A DNA stretch of 64,000 nt. Source: Kineosporia succinea (GTDB lineage Bacteria > Actinomycetota > Actinomycetes > Actinomycetales > Kineosporiaceae). Below are positions 15,455 through 24,330 of this stretch, in pieces. The stretch is from NCBI RefSeq assembly GCF_030811555.1, contig NZ_JAUSQZ010000001.1:3655241-3719240 (forward strand), written 5' to 3'. A program made the position numbers and the translations under genes. Position 1 is the stretch's first letter, and every line of letters begins with the position of its first letter. Below the pieces are notes generated by a model. That model was not told the DNA's origin and searched no databases. It worked only from the letters and a program-made list of their open reading frames with translations.

Positions 15455-17875
15455 TTACTCCTGCTCGCTGCTACCGCTTGCGTCGGTGTCACTGTAGGGC
15501 CAGGACCAGTTGGCGATCTCGGGGGCGTCCTCGCCGTGTTCCCGCGTGTACGCGCGGGCCGTGATCCGGGCGTCGTCGAGCTTCTGCCTCAGCACGGCCT
15601 TGCTGCTGCCGAGAGAGGGCACCCGGTCGATGACGTCCATGGCCAGCCGGTAGCGGTCGAGGTCGTTGAGCATCACCATGTCGAACGGTGTCGTGGTGGT
15701 GCCCTCCTCCTTGTACCCGCGGACGTGGATGTTGCTGTGGTTGCGCCGCCGGTAGGTGAGGCGGTGGATGAGGGTCGGGTAGCCGTGGTAGGCGAACACG
15801 ACCGGCTTGTCGGCGGTGAACAGCGCGTCGAACTCGCTGTCGGAAAGCCCGTGCGGGTGCTCGGACTCGGACTGCAGGCGCATCAGGTCGACCACGTTGA
15901 TCACGCGGACCTTCAGCTCCGGCAGGTGCTGGCGCAGCAGGTCGACCGCGGCCAGCGTCTCCAGGGTCGGGATGTCACCGGCGCAGGCCAGCACCACGTC
16001 CGGCTCGCCGTCGCAGTTCGACGCCCACGGCCAGATGCCCAGGCCCCGGGTGCAGTGCGCGATCGCCTCGTCCATCGTCAGGTAGTTCAGGGCCGGCTGC
16101 TTGCCCGCGACGATGACGTTCACGTAGTTGGTGCTGCGCAGCGCGTGGTCGGTGACCGACAGCAGGGTGTTCGCGTCCGGCGGCAGGTAGACCCGGACGA
16201 CCTCGGCCTTCTTGTTCACCACGTGGTCGATGAAACCCGGGTCCTGGTGCGAGAACCCGTTGTGGTCCTGACGCCACACGTGGCTCGTCAGCAGGTAGTT
16301 CAGCGACGGGATGGGCCGGCGCCAGGGAATCTCCGACGTCGTCTTCAGCCACTTCGCGTGCTGGTTGAACATCGCGTCGATGATGTGGATGAAGGCTTCG
16401 TAGCAGGTGAACAGGCCGTGCCGGCCGGTCAGGTTGTAGCCCTCGAGCCAGCCCTGGCAGAGGTGCTCGGACAGGACCTCCATCACCTGGCCGCTCGGGG
16501 CGAGGTGGTCGTCACCCTCCACGGTGCCGGTGTCCCAGGCCCGGTCGGTGATCTCGAAGACCGGGGAGAGCCGGTTGGAGGCGACCTCGTCCGGGCCCAT
16601 CAGCCGGAAGTTGGTCGGGTTCGCCTGCATCACGTCGCGCAGCCAGATGCCCATCTGGCGGGTGGCCTCGCTGGAGGTGACCCCCGGTTCCTTCACGTCG
16701 ACGGCGTAGTCGCGGAAGTCGGGCAGCCGCAGGGCCTTGGTGAGAAGGCCACCGTTGGTGTGCGGGTTGGCGCTCATACGCCGGTCGCCCTCGGGGGCCA
16801 GGGCGGCGAGCTCGGGCTTGAGGGAACCGTCGGGGGCGAACAGCTCCTCCGGGCGGTAGCTGCGCAGCCACTCCTCGAGCTGGGCGCGGTGGGCATCGTC
16901 GTTGCGGGTGCCCGACAGCGGCACCTGGTGCGAACGCCACGAGCCCTCGACCTGATGGCCGTCAACCGTTTTCGGCCCGGTCCAGCCCTTGGGGGTGCGC
17001 AGGACGATCATCGGCCAGGCCGGTTCGCTCTGCGGGTTCCCGGTGCGGGCCTGCCTCTGGATGGTCTCGATGTCGTCGAGTGCCGACTCCAGCGCGGCGG
17101 CGAAGGCCTGGTGCACCTGCTCCGGGTCGTCGCCGGTGACCAGGTACGGCTTGTGGCCGTAGCCCTCCATCAGCGCGACCAGCTGCTTCTCGGGGATGCG
17201 GGCCAGCAGCGTGGGGTTGGCGATCTTGTAGCCGTTCAGGTGCAGCACGGGCAGCACCGCACCGTCACGCCGTGGGTCGACGAACTTGTTGGAGTGCCAG
17301 CTCGCCGCCAGCGGGCCGGTCTCGGCCTCACCGTCGCCGACCACCGTGAGGGCGATCAGGTCGGGGTTGTCGAAGATCGCGCCGTAGCCGTGCACCAGGG
17401 CGTAGCCGAGCTCGCCGCCCTCGTGGATCGAACCGGGCGTCTCGGGAGCCACGTGGCTCGGGACTCCGCCGGGGAAGCTGAACTGGCGGAACAGCTTACG
17501 CAGACCGGTCTCGTCGGGCGTGATGTGCGAGTAGACCTCGCTGTAGGTGCCCTCGAGGTACGCGTTCGCCACCAGGCCGGGACCGCCGTGACCGGGGCCG
17601 GTGATGTAGATGGCGTTGAGATCGCGCTGCTTGATGAGCCGGTTCATGTGCGCGTAGATCAGGTTCAGGCCCGGCGTGGTGCCCCAGTGGCCCAGCAGTC
17701 GTGGCTTGATGTGCCCGGCCACCAGAGGCTCGTGCAGCAAGGGATTGTCGAGCAGGTAGATCTGGCCGACGGACAAGTAGTTCGCCGCGCGCCAGTAGGC
17801 GTCGAGGCCCGCGAGTTCCTCGGGAGTGAGGGGGTTCTCGTTCGTGAGCCTTGTGTCGGTCATGGCTTCGGTCAT
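15455..17875 (-). CDS. xfp: Xylulose-5-phosphate/fructose-6-phosphate phosphoketolase
   Basis: An 806-residue thiamine-diphosphate enzyme. It cleaves xylulose 5-P (and often fructose 6-P) with phosphate to acetyl phosphate plus glyceraldehyde 3-P or erythrose 4-P. Visible signatures are [13 protein letters not shown], the glycine-rich [25 protein letters not shown], the TPP/Mg segment [21 protein letters not shown] and the late [21 protein letters not shown]. The ATG at 17875 was chosen because AGGAG precedes it; a second in-frame ATG lies 12 nt further in, and an upstream extension lacks family-like sequence. Coupled with ackA it gives an ATP-yielding bypass from pentose phosphates to acetate. 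Confidence 0.96.
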   Translation of the reverse strand: MTEAMTDTRLTNENPLTPEELAGLDAYWRAANYLSVGQIYLLDNPLLHEPLVAGHIKPRLLGHWGTTPGLNLIYAHMNRLIKQRDLNAIYITGPGHGGPGLVANAYLEGTYSEVYSHITPDETGLRKLFRQFSFPGGVPSHVAPETPGSIHEGGELGYALVHGYGAIFDNPDLIALTVVGDGEAETGPLAASWHSNKFVDPRRDGAVLPVLHLNGYKIANPTLLARIPEKQLVALMEGYGHKPYLVTGDDPEQVHQAFAAALESALDDIETIQRQARTGNPQSEPAWPMIVLRTPKGWTGPKTVDGHQVEGSWRSHQVPLSGTRNDDAHRAQLEEWLRSYRPEELFAPDGSLKPELAALAPEGDRRMSANPHTNGGLLTKALRLPDFRDYAVDVKEPGVTSSEATRQMGIWLRDVMQANPTNFRLMGPDEVASNRLSPVFEITDRAWDTGTVEGDDHLAPSGQVMEVLSEHLCQGWLEGYNLTGRHGLFTCYEAFIHIIDAMFNQHAKWLKTTSEIPWRRPIPSLNYLLTSHVWRQDHNGFSHQDPGFIDHVVNKKAEVVRVYLPPDANTLLSVTDHALRSTNYVNVIVAGKQPALNYLTMDEAIAHCTRGLGIWPWASNCDGEPDVVLACAGDIPTLETLAAVDLLRQHLPELKVRVINVVDLMRLQSESEHPHGLSDSEFDALFTADKPVVFAYHGYPTLIHRLTYRRRNHSNIHVRGYKEEGTTTTPFDMVMLNDLDRYRLAMDVIDRVPSLGSSKAVLRQKLDDARITARAYTREHGEDAPEIANWSWPYSDTDASGSSEQE

Positions 17876-18127
17876 CGCCTGGACCGCTCCTCTCGAATCG
17901 TTTGATCCGGTTCGATCCTCCCGTGACTTCACGGTGGTGCCAACAGGACTTACGTCCGGCTGCGGGTCTCCGACGGTCCTCATCTCCGGCGCCGAGGGTC
18001 CTGTGCGGGTCTGCCCTCGTGAAACAGCGGTTTCCGGGGATTTTCGTGTCCGGACATCCGGTGTTCTGGTCAGGCGTTCGATGACAACTGCGCACTTGCG
18101 GGCGGCCGGCCCGGGACTCTGGTCCTT

Positions 18128-19003
18128 TCAGAAAGTGCCGTGAGTCGGCTGGGTTTCGGCCGTGCGCCGGATCTCGTCGACGATGACCTGAGGTTCGAGC
18201 AGAGGGACGAGGTGGCCCGACCGGTGGGCGAGCACATGTCGCGCGCCGGTCGCCTCGGCGCGGACCCGGTGGGCGGCCTGCAGCGCGGCGACTCGGCTCT
18301 CGTTGATGCCGGGTGAGGGCTGGGCGGCGGAGATGATGGTGGTGACGAAGCCTTCGGGGTCTGGCCGGGTCTGCTTGAGGGACGCGAGGTCGCGGCTCAG
18401 GGTGCGCAGCTCACCTCGGTAGGCGCGGGCGGCGGCGACCGTGAAGGCCTCGGCGCGCATGTCCGCGGCGGCCTCGTCGGGGAACCGGCTGAGGAACGTC
18501 CGGGCGCCGAGACGGTTCAGGCCGGTGATCGCCATCGGCACGCTGAGCAGCAGGCCGAGCCGTTCGAGGCGCCGGGCGGCCTTGCTGAAGTAGAGGTCGC
18601 AGGCCTCGTCGGTGGGGTCGACCAGGATCAGGCCGGCGATGCGTGCGGGCCGCGCGGCCGCGGCGACGCGGATGATCGGGCCGCCCCAGCTGTGCCCGAC
18701 GAGGATCGCCTTCTGGCCCGGACGCAGCACGTGGTCGAGGAGGGCGGTGAGATCGGCGGCGCGATGCGGGAGCGAGTAGTGCTGAGTGGGGGAGCTGCGG
18801 CCCAGGCCGGCGCGGTCGTAGGCGACGGTGGTGAGTTCGCCCGCCAGGAGTTGCTGGGTGGCGGCCCAGTAGCTGCGGGTGCCGCCCAGGCCGGACTCGA
18901 AGACCGCGACGGTGCCGGGGTTTTGCCGGCCCTCGTGTCGCACGTAGAAGAGGTAGCGATCGTCGGGGAGGCGTGCGCCGTGGGAGGAGCCCTGGACGTG
19001 CAT
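18128..19003 (-). CDS. Alpha/beta-fold hydrolase
   Basis: A 291-residue alpha/beta hydrolase. The oxyanion segment is VFESGLGG. The nucleophile elbow is GHSWGG, preceded by DRAGLGRSS. The Asp in LVDPTDE sits on the next strand. The His is probably in HRSGHLVPL at the C-terminal end. It is unrelated at sequence level to the hydrolase at 1583-2566 beyond the fold. The substrate is unknown. An inverted repeat resembling a DtxR/IdeR iron box lies 44 bp upstream of the start, so iron-responsive expression is possible. Confidence 0.85.
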   Translation of the reverse strand: MHVQGSSHGARLPDDRYLFYVRHEGRQNPGTVAVFESGLGGTRSYWAATQQLLAGELTTVAYDRAGLGRSSPTQHYSLPHRAADLTALLDHVLRPGQKAILVGHSWGGPIIRVAAAARPARIAGLILVDPTDEACDLYFSKAARRLERLGLLLSVPMAITGLNRLGARTFLSRFPDEAAADMRAEAFTVAAARAYRGELRTLSRDLASLKQTRPDPEGFVTTIISAAQPSPGINESRVAALQAAHRVRAEATGARHVLAHRSGHLVPLLEPQVIVDEIRRTAETQPTHGTF

Positions 19004-19046
19004 GTGGCCTCTGCTCCTCGCCGGTGATGCCCGGATTCCCGTTCGA

Positions 19047-19062
19047 GTTAGGTTACCCTAAC
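19047..19062. promoter_or_regulatory. Inverted repeat resembling a DtxR/IdeR box
   Basis: GTTAGG-TTAC-CCTAAC is an exact 6-bp inverted repeat with a 4-nt centre. It matches roughly three quarters of the actinobacterial iron-box consensus TTAGGTTAGSCTAACCTAA. It lies 44 bp upstream of the leftward hydrolase, in promoter position. The right half of the consensus is degraded. Confidence 0.45.
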
Positions 19063-19443
19063 AAGCTGATGGCCGACGAAGCGCGCATCAGTCCCGGGAT
19101 CGCCGGCCCCGGTGGCGGGCATGTCCTGCTCGTGGTCGCGAATCAGTCTGTCGTTGGGGCGGGCGGAGGGCTCGTGAGGTCATGGTCTGAAGGATCATGA
19201 GGGCGAAACCGAGCCGGGTGGCGGGTTTCGGGGGCCAGGCCGAGGTGGTCTCTGCTGGGCCGTGCGGACGGTGTTGACGTCGAAGGCACTGTTGGCGCGC
19301 GGGCCGGGCAGAAGATCGATGTGTTTGAAGCCGAGGGCGGGCGGCGAAGCTGACCTTGGGTGGGTCGTGGCCCCAGGTCGCTCGGCCGGTCAGAACTTCC
19401 CCGTGAACGCCAGCTGGACGTCGTTGAGGGCCGGATACACGAC

Positions 19444-19484
19444 AATGGCCCGCGGTCCAGGTTTTGCCTGGTCAGCGGGCCATT
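19444..19484 (-). terminator. Native terminator hairpin of the tRNA-Arg locus
   Basis: AATGGCCCGC pairs with GCGGGCCATT, enclosing an inner CCAGG/CCTGG pair and a TTTTG loop. On the minus strand it lies just beyond the attL fragment, where the 3' flank of the undisturbed tRNA would have been. Confidence 0.7.
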
Positions 19485-19502
19485 CGTGCACTTCTGAAGG
19501 AA

Positions 19503-19547
19503 GTGCCCCCGGCAGGATTCGAACCTGCGCTTTCGCCTCCGGAGGGC
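19503..19547 (-). repeat. attL: 45-bp copy of the tRNA-Arg 3' part
   Basis: This is identical to 34262-34306. On the minus strand it spells the anticodon stem-loop, variable region, T arm, acceptor 3' strand and discriminator A of tRNA-Arg(CCG), but lacks the D arm and 5' acceptor strand, so it is not a functional tRNA. It marks the left end of the integrated element. Confidence 0.93.
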
Positions 19548-19738
19548 AAGGTGACCGTAAGGCCCTGTATGCCCCTGGCCTGCGGTGATGCTGGTTGAGT
19601 TGGGGGAGGATCGCCAACTTCCACGCGCATTCCCCGTGGGGACGGCTGGAACACTGGCCCCGACTGTTTCAGCCGGTTTATCCACAGGCGTCCGCGACGG
19701 GCTGACGGCCGGCGGGCCTGCGTGGGAAACTTGGTCCC

Positions 19739-20056
19739 GTGAGCGAACTGGACGAGCTGCGGGGCCGAGTGTCCGAGGTCGAGACCGAGCTGTCGCGCCT
19801 GCGTGAGGAAGCCGCAGTGACGCGTACGGTCGCGAGCATGGCCGACCGGGACGTGAGCGAGTTCCGTGGGGCGCTGCGGGCTCACGTAGGGACGCTGAAC
19901 GCGTTGCGGGAGACGCAGCTGGAGCAAGGGCAGATCCAGGCCGCTCACGGGCGCGCCATCGAAGGGATCGCTCAGGCGGTTGGGGGCCTGGTCGTTCAGG
20001 TCGAAACCCTGACAGCGATGGTTGCTCGGATCACTCCGCCTGATCCCTCCCACTGA
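19739..20056 (+). CDS. Small coiled-coil protein of unknown function (AICE)
   Basis: 105 residues from a GTG start. It begins MSELDELRGRVSEVETELSRL, with heptads of Leu/Val and charged residues across most of the length, so a coiled coil is expected. It ends PPDPSH. There is no membrane segment or known domain. It is the gene nearest attL and points into the element. A perfect 14-bp hairpin follows its stop immediately. Its function is not known. Confidence 0.72.
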   Translation: MSELDELRGRVSEVETELSRLREEAAVTRTVASMADRDVSEFRGALRAHVGTLNALRETQLEQGQIQAAHGRAIEGIAQAVGGLVVQVETLTAMVARITPPDPSH

Positions 20057-20058
20057 AT

Positions 20059-20095
20059 ATCAGGGGACACCCAAGCTAGAGGGGTGTCCCCTGAT
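20059..20095 (+). terminator. Perfect 14-bp inverted repeat after the 105-residue gene
   Basis: ATCAGGGGACACCC (20059-20072) pairs exactly with GGGTGTCCCCTGAT (20082-20095) around a 9-nt loop, starting 3 bp past the stop codon. It may act as a terminator. Its GGGGACAC core recurs near 32397 and 32463, so a replication or regulatory role is also possible. Confidence 0.65.
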
Positions 20096-20113
20096 CCCTT
20101 GCATTCGCGCTGG

Positions 20114-20152
20114 TCAGAGCGATTCGGGGACAGTGGGGACAGTGGGGACACT
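20114..20152 (-). pseudogene. Remnant of a RepA-like gene 3' end
   Basis: Read leftward, this encodes SVPTVPTVPESL and then TGA, with a TAG two codons upstream. It parallels the end of the intact RepA-like ATPase (PPVPGVPESL, TGA at 32440). A 17-bp exact match, GAATCGCTCTGACCAGC on its strand, spans the stop in both copies and imperfect similarity continues on both sides. It looks like the tail of a second, inverted rep gene left by rearrangement. Confidence 0.6.
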
Positions 20153-20577
20153 CAGCTACGACTGTCCCCACTGGGCAAACGTAGTGACCTCGTGTGTCGG
20201 CCCCCTTTCGTCTCGGCCCGTAGGAGTTCATAGGGCGGTCAGTCTCTGACAGACAATGTGCGGGTCGGCGTCGATGGATGAGGTCGTGTTTCCCTGACCT
20301 GATGCCCCGCCTCGGTGTTTTCAGAGAGGCCGAAGGGCTCGCTAAACCATGGCCGACTGGTCGCTGAGCCAAGCTATGCCCTGCTGCTACCGGAGAACTC
20401 ACTGGCGCTTCGAAGGCAGCAACCGTATTGCGCTAACACCCAACTTGCGGCAAAACCTCCCCCGGTCGGTAGCGTGTGAATATACTGCGCGAATCATAAC
20501 AACGATGTGAGGTGGCCATTGGGAATGCGAACAGGCACAGATCGTAAATGTGACGTACAGCCTAATGTGAGCCTTTA

Positions 20578-21525
20578 ATGAAGAGTCTTTACGTTCAAGC
20601 GCGGAGAATGCTTTTTCAAGTATCTTCTGCTGCCAAAATGATTATCTCTCGGTTTTTGAGTGAGCGGGCAGGGGACGCTCTCCCCCGTGAATTAGTGGCC
20701 TTAGCGTTGCTAGTCAGTGGTTTATCCGCCTGGCTGGCTTGGTACATCGATGGCGCCGACTTCCGCGGCTATGACGCGAGTGTCAACGTTCTGGCCAGCC
20801 TTATAGTCCTCGGTCCAGGTCTCCTGGTGACCAACATTTTCGTGAGAAATTGGCGTCTAAGGCGAGACGATGAAGAACTGGTTCGGGCGGTCGATCGTTA
20901 TATTTTAAATTTGATTTTTCTTCTGCGGTTGAATTTGCTAGAAGCGATGGCATCTCTTCGTACTATCGTCCCAGACGGGAGTTTGCCCCTTCGTAAGCAT
21001 GTCATGGCAGAGACGACGACGGGGAGGCCTGCCTCGTGGCACGAAGCTTTGGAGATGCTAGCCAGCGACTGGGCACAGGTGAGCCTTGTATTGCAAATCA
21101 TTGAAGATTCGGATTCGAGGCTGCTAATGGCCAGATGGAACCCTTTGTGCTATCTCCAAACGCCGAACAGCTTGAAGCATCTCTCTCGGTCACTAGGTCG
21201 CCATATGCCAGCAGATTTGATAGATATTCGTGTCGACCAGGTTGCAAAGTCCGCTGCGGATGTCAGAAATGATTTAGAGAACATTCGAGCTGATACTCAA
21301 CCCGACGAGGGGTCTCTACGGCGGTATCACTCGGGGGTTAACATCATAGTCGACGGTCTTCGTGGAATCGTGAGCGAGTTGCAGCGAGAGCTACCGCAAG
21401 TTCCATACGACTGGGACGTCTCCTCTGCTGGAGGAGATTGGGACTCTCAGCAGGGTGAGGCCTTACGCAAAATGACGCTCAAAAGTTTTGAAAGTTCGGA
21501 TCCCTCGTTAACCGAAATGATATGA
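20578..21525 (+). CDS. Low-G+C two-TM membrane protein, unrecognised (cargo gene A)
   Basis: 315 residues; no family recognised. Two hydrophobic helices lie near the N-terminus (about 39-57 and 70-88), separated by a short acidic loop (DGADFRGYDAS). A cytosolic helical region of about 225 residues follows, with an acidic C-terminal end. The DNA is far poorer in G+C than its neighbours (some 60-base stretches near 35%, overall about half by eye) and contains several TTA codons (residues 39, 42, 49 and 110), rare in this genome type and bldA-dependent in streptomycetes. It is followed 33 bp later by a second membrane-protein gene of the same composition. The pair is probably recently acquired cargo. 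No catalytic motif is visible; toxin, sensor or defence roles are guesses. Confidence 0.82.
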   Translation: MKSLYVQARRMLFQVSSAAKMIISRFLSERAGDALPRELVALALLVSGLSAWLAWYIDGADFRGYDASVNVLASLIVLGPGLLVTNIFVRNWRLRRDDEELVRAVDRYILNLIFLLRLNLLEAMASLRTIVPDGSLPLRKHVMAETTTGRPASWHEALEMLASDWAQVSLVLQIIEDSDSRLLMARWNPLCYLQTPNSLKHLSRSLGRHMPADLIDIRVDQVAKSAADVRNDLENIRADTQPDEGSLRRYHSGVNIIVDGLRGIVSELQRELPQVPYDWDVSSAGGDWDSQQGEALRKMTLKSFESSDPSLTEMI

Positions 21526-21558
21526 CTGTCTCAGACGCAAGCGTCTCCTGTATGTCGA

Positions 21559-23457
21559 GTGTCTCTAAATAGGGCGTATGTTCCGAGCTTTGGAAGGCGC
21601 GCGCAACTACTATCGGAACATGGAAGGATAGCCAGGATGATGCAGGCCATTCTAGGGCTGCAAAAGCGGCATGAAGCCGTGTATAGCAGTGCAGTTACCT
21701 ACTTCACCTATTCCTTTACCTTGAACTCTGATGGCGTTGATGTAGATTCCATTGCCAAAGCCCTATTGCAGAGCGGTCTAGCCGAGACAGCTATAGCTCC
21801 TGCTACGGATGAAGTTCGCGTAGCCGACTTCTTTGCAAATGTACAAGATGCAAGAAGGCAAGCCCGTTCGCTCGCGAGACTATCTGAGGCAGCGAGGAGC
21901 GGAAGCCTCACGGCTTTGGCAAGTTGGTCTCTCAAGAATCCTCTCTTTGCGCTGAGGATTCTCGGCAAGGTTTCTTTCAGCGCGTTCCGGCGCAGAGACG
22001 AAACGGAATCGCAGGCGGTGGAGGAGAAATCCATCAGCGAATCCATGGGTGAGGTCATCGACATGATTGACAGCTCGATGGACTCGATGCAGGAGACCCT
22101 TCGTACTATGGCGGATCGGGATCGCAGCTTCTATTCACCTGCGTATCTGGATTCGACACCTTTTGTGCGCTTGACCTTGCGACAGTTTGATTTTTCCCTA
22201 CCCCTCGCCGGCTTGAATGATGGCAATCAGTCTTTTGAAGGTGAAAGCCTCATGACGTTGTTAATTCATCGATCGGGGGTTGCTCTACTTACGGTCGCAA
22301 TACCGATGCCTGCAAGTCTGAATACCTCAGAGATGTTCGAAGTCAATAATGGCGCAAGGATGCGGTTTAAAACAGCAATCCTCAGTAGGGAAGTTCTCGA
22401 ATTTAGTTCGCGCCCTTTCAAACGCACGGCTGAAGATGTTCCGGGAACGTGGCTCCCAGAGACGACGAGAGGAACTACCTGGAAGTCTCTGGCTATTGAA
22501 GGGGGGCTTACCGTTGAAGATATTTTTAACTTCTACGCGTACGCTATACGGCACTCGTTGCGGTCGCCGTCTTCACCAGGTTATTTTATGTGCTATCACT
22601 CGCTGTGCGTTGATGCACTTGGTTGCTGTGCGAATAGGAAGCGGTGGCTTTCGCGACACAAGGCAGAATTGGCGGGCTTGGTCGGTCGTTTTGAGCGGTA
22701 CGGTAATGCCACTTCGGGTACCGTCGCCAACCTCCTCGCTAAGGATTGGTCTTTAACGGAAAGCGATTCGGTATACCTTAACCCGGGAAACATGCTTCGC
22801 TTGCACTGGAATTGGATCGACCATGGTCGGGAAGTATCCGAAGACTTGTGGACTCTTGCCGTTATCGACAGTTTCCTGCTCCGGTTCTCCCAGCTAGAGC
22901 AATTGAAAAGATTCTTCGATGCGAACTTGAATGTTCGGTCTTTGAATCAAGCGCAGTTGCGCATTGCTCTTGGGCTGCATGAATTTAGGAGTTCGGAAAT
23001 CGGATTTGGGTCGGCAAGCGACATGGTTAAATACTTGTCGGACTCGCAAGATCTGGACCGTTCATATCAGCATGTGCTAGATCGGATCTCGTCATTGAGC
23101 TCTTTGATTGAGGCACGTAGGGCATTGAGAAACGTTCGGCGCGACACCATCCTTACCGGGCTAGGATCTGTTGCTGCCGTATTCTTTGCGCTTCCTCCGA
23201 TCGATCAATCCATCGCTCTTCTAGTCTCTCTGCCGAGATCCGGTATAAACATTCTGGGCGGTTACGAGGGAGATGCCCACGCGCTTGCACTACGCGTTTA
23301 TCAGACGCTATTGGCGGTGCTTCTGATGGGATTTCTCGGATCACTTTTCAGATTTGCGTTCAAGAAAATTAAGAAACCACGGTTTCGGCGTCCCCTAAAA
23401 CGATTCGGTATTACTTGGCGGGGCCTGCCGCACAGGGAAGGCGATAAGCAAGGCTGA
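21559..23457 (+). CDS. Low-G+C large membrane protein, unrecognised (cargo gene B)
   Basis: 632 residues from a GTG start without a clear ribosome-binding site; the true start may lie slightly downstream. No family recognised. The long N-terminal part (about 1-525) is predicted soluble. It has a helical section near 150-190 (ESMGEVIDMIDSSMDSMQETL), a mixed beta section near 200-300 and a Cys cluster around CYHSLCVDALGCC. Two membrane helices lie at about 530-548 and 576-601, followed by a strongly basic tail (KKIKKPRFRRPLKRF), so both ends are probably cytoplasmic. Low G+C and TTA codons match gene A. It may form a membrane complex with A. A strong hairpin ends the unit. Its biochemical role cannot be inferred. 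Confidence 0.82.
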   Translation: MSLNRAYVPSFGRRAQLLSEHGRIARMMQAILGLQKRHEAVYSSAVTYFTYSFTLNSDGVDVDSIAKALLQSGLAETAIAPATDEVRVADFFANVQDARRQARSLARLSEAARSGSLTALASWSLKNPLFALRILGKVSFSAFRRRDETESQAVEEKSISESMGEVIDMIDSSMDSMQETLRTMADRDRSFYSPAYLDSTPFVRLTLRQFDFSLPLAGLNDGNQSFEGESLMTLLIHRSGVALLTVAIPMPASLNTSEMFEVNNGARMRFKTAILSREVLEFSSRPFKRTAEDVPGTWLPETTRGTTWKSLAIEGGLTVEDIFNFYAYAIRHSLRSPSSPGYFMCYHSLCVDALGCCANRKRWLSRHKAELAGLVGRFERYGNATSGTVANLLAKDWSLTESDSVYLNPGNMLRLHWNWIDHGREVSEDLWTLAVIDSFLLRFSQLEQLKRFFDANLNVRSLNQAQLRIALGLHEFRSSEIGFGSASDMVKYLSDSQDLDRSYQHVLDRISSLSSLIEARRALRNVRRDTILTGLGSVAAVFFALPPIDQSIALLVSLPRSGINILGGYEGDAHALALRVYQTLLAVLLMGFLGSLFRFAFKKIKKPRFRRPLKRFGITWRGLPHREGDKQG

Positions 23458-23493
23458 GTCAGGAGTGAAAACTATCAGCGAGTCGCCATACGA

Positions 23494-23545
23494 CTCCGGC
23501 CGCGTCCGGCGCTGGTAAGCCAACAGCGTGGGGACGCGGCCGGAG
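23494..23545 (+). terminator. Terminator hairpin after cargo gene B
   Basis: CTCCGGCCGCGTCC (23494-23507) pairs exactly with GGACGCGGCCGGAG (23532-23545); an inner CGCTG/CAGCG pair extends the structure. It lies 36 bp after the stop of gene B. Confidence 0.75.
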
Positions 23546-23700
23546 CCTGTTGCCGTGACGCGACTCGACGGAGGGAGTGTCAGCGCGCCACGATGGTTGC
23601 CCCCACGGTGCCAGGACCCCGTGTTCACCGGCACGGTGGGGGCGGTTGGTCGGGCAGTCCGGTTGGTTGCGAGCCGGTACGGGCTGCCCTGCTTGCTGGT

Positions 23701-23739
23701 CGCCGTCCGGAGCCTGATTCGCGCAGGCCCCGGACGGCG
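23701..23739 (-). terminator. Terminator hairpin after the GNAT gene
   Basis: CGCCGTCCGG (23701-23710) pairs with CCGGACGGCG (23730-23739), with an inner AGCCTG/CAGGC-type pairing. It lies about 65 bp downstream of the leftward acetyltransferase stop. Confidence 0.7.
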
Positions 23740-23805
23740 ACGTTTCCCCCGCGCGCCTCGCCGGCCCTTCCCCGTCAGAGGCCGGCGAACAGGGGAGTCT
23801 GTGGG

Positions 23806-24330
23806 TTACTCCAAGGGGGAGACATAGGCATAGGCCGGCACGCTCTGGCCGTCGCCGAAGGTGTGCTCTACCTCGGCGATGCGCTCCCATCCGAGCTTTT
23901 CGTAGGTGCGGATCGCGGCCTTATCCTTCGCCATCACGTCCAGCACCGCGCGCCGGCCGAGTCGGCGGGCGATCTCGGTGGCTGAGTCAGTCAGCCGTGC
24001 GCCGAGGGCTTCCCCGCGTGCTTCGGGAGCGATGAAGAGCCGACCGAGAACGGCGATCGCGTCCAGCGGCTGATCCTCGCGGCGTGCCCACTCGGTCGCA
24101 GCCGCGTCGCCCTCGGTCGGGTAGCTGAGCATGACGTGCCCGACGACCTGGCCGTCCTTCTCAGCGGTGAGTGCGGCCAACTCGTTGTCCGACGTGAGCC
24201 ACGCAATTGGGTCGGCCACGCCCTCGACGGGGTAGCCGTCCAGCTCGTGCACGCGGACCAGGAGGTCGCCGAGGCCGGGAAGGTCGTCGGCGGTGCGGGG
24301 GCGGATTCGGGATGTGGTGGTGTCTGCCAT
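23806..24330 (-). CDS. GNAT-family N-acetyltransferase (AICE)
   Basis: 174 residues forming one GNAT domain. It opens SRIRPRTADDLPGLGDLLVRVHE. The acetyl-CoA site is around LGRLFIAPEARGEALGARL (a variant of the R/Q-x-x-G-x-G/A loop, with GEALG). The final helix-strand is AIRTYEKLGWERIAEVEHTF. The substrate is unknown. It is translated from a TGATG overlap with the upstream GntR gene, so the two are coupled. An acetyltransferase beside the GntR regulator is a recurring AICE arrangement; it may act on the regulator or confer a host phenotype, which is inference. It differs clearly in sequence from the chromosomal GNAT at 5914. Confidence 0.88.
   Translation of the reverse strand: MADTTTSRIRPRTADDLPGLGDLLVRVHELDGYPVEGVADPIAWLTSDNELAALTAEKDGQVVGHVMLSYPTEGDAAATEWARREDQPLDAIAVLGRLFIAPEARGEALGARLTDSATEIARRLGRRAVLDVMAKDKAAIRTYEKLGWERIAEVEHTFGDGQSVPAYAYVSPLE

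Larger units (their letters stand above)
19004..19502. other. Intergenic region left of the integrated element
   Basis: No gene is supported. It holds the DtxR-like inverted repeat at 19047-19062 and, at its right end, the native terminator hairpin of the tRNA-Arg gene (19444-19484) next to the attL copy. Confidence 0.6.
20057..20577. other. Non-coding left-arm segment of the element
   Basis: No intact gene is supported. It contains a hairpin (20059-20095), a remnant of a rep gene tail on the minus strand (20114-20152), GGGGACAGT tandem repeats, and then about 420 bp of nondescript sequence whose G+C falls toward the low-G+C cargo gene that starts at 20578. Confidence 0.6.
23458..23805. other. 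Convergent intergenic region with two terminators
   Basis: This region separates the cargo pair (rightward) from the acetyltransferase (leftward). It contains two strong hairpins, listed separately, and no supported gene. Confidence 0.7.

Noticed and set aside
15536-17905. 789-codon plus-strand open frame
   Set aside because: It is entirely antisense to the phosphoketolase, whose motifs are unmistakable.
19503-19547. A second tRNA-Arg gene
   Set aside because: Only the anticodon arm, T arm and 3' acceptor strand are present; it is the attachment-site duplicate.
19143-19685. 180-codon minus-strand frame across attL
   Set aside because: It runs through the tRNA fragment and terminator hairpin and has no domain, so it cannot be a conserved gene.
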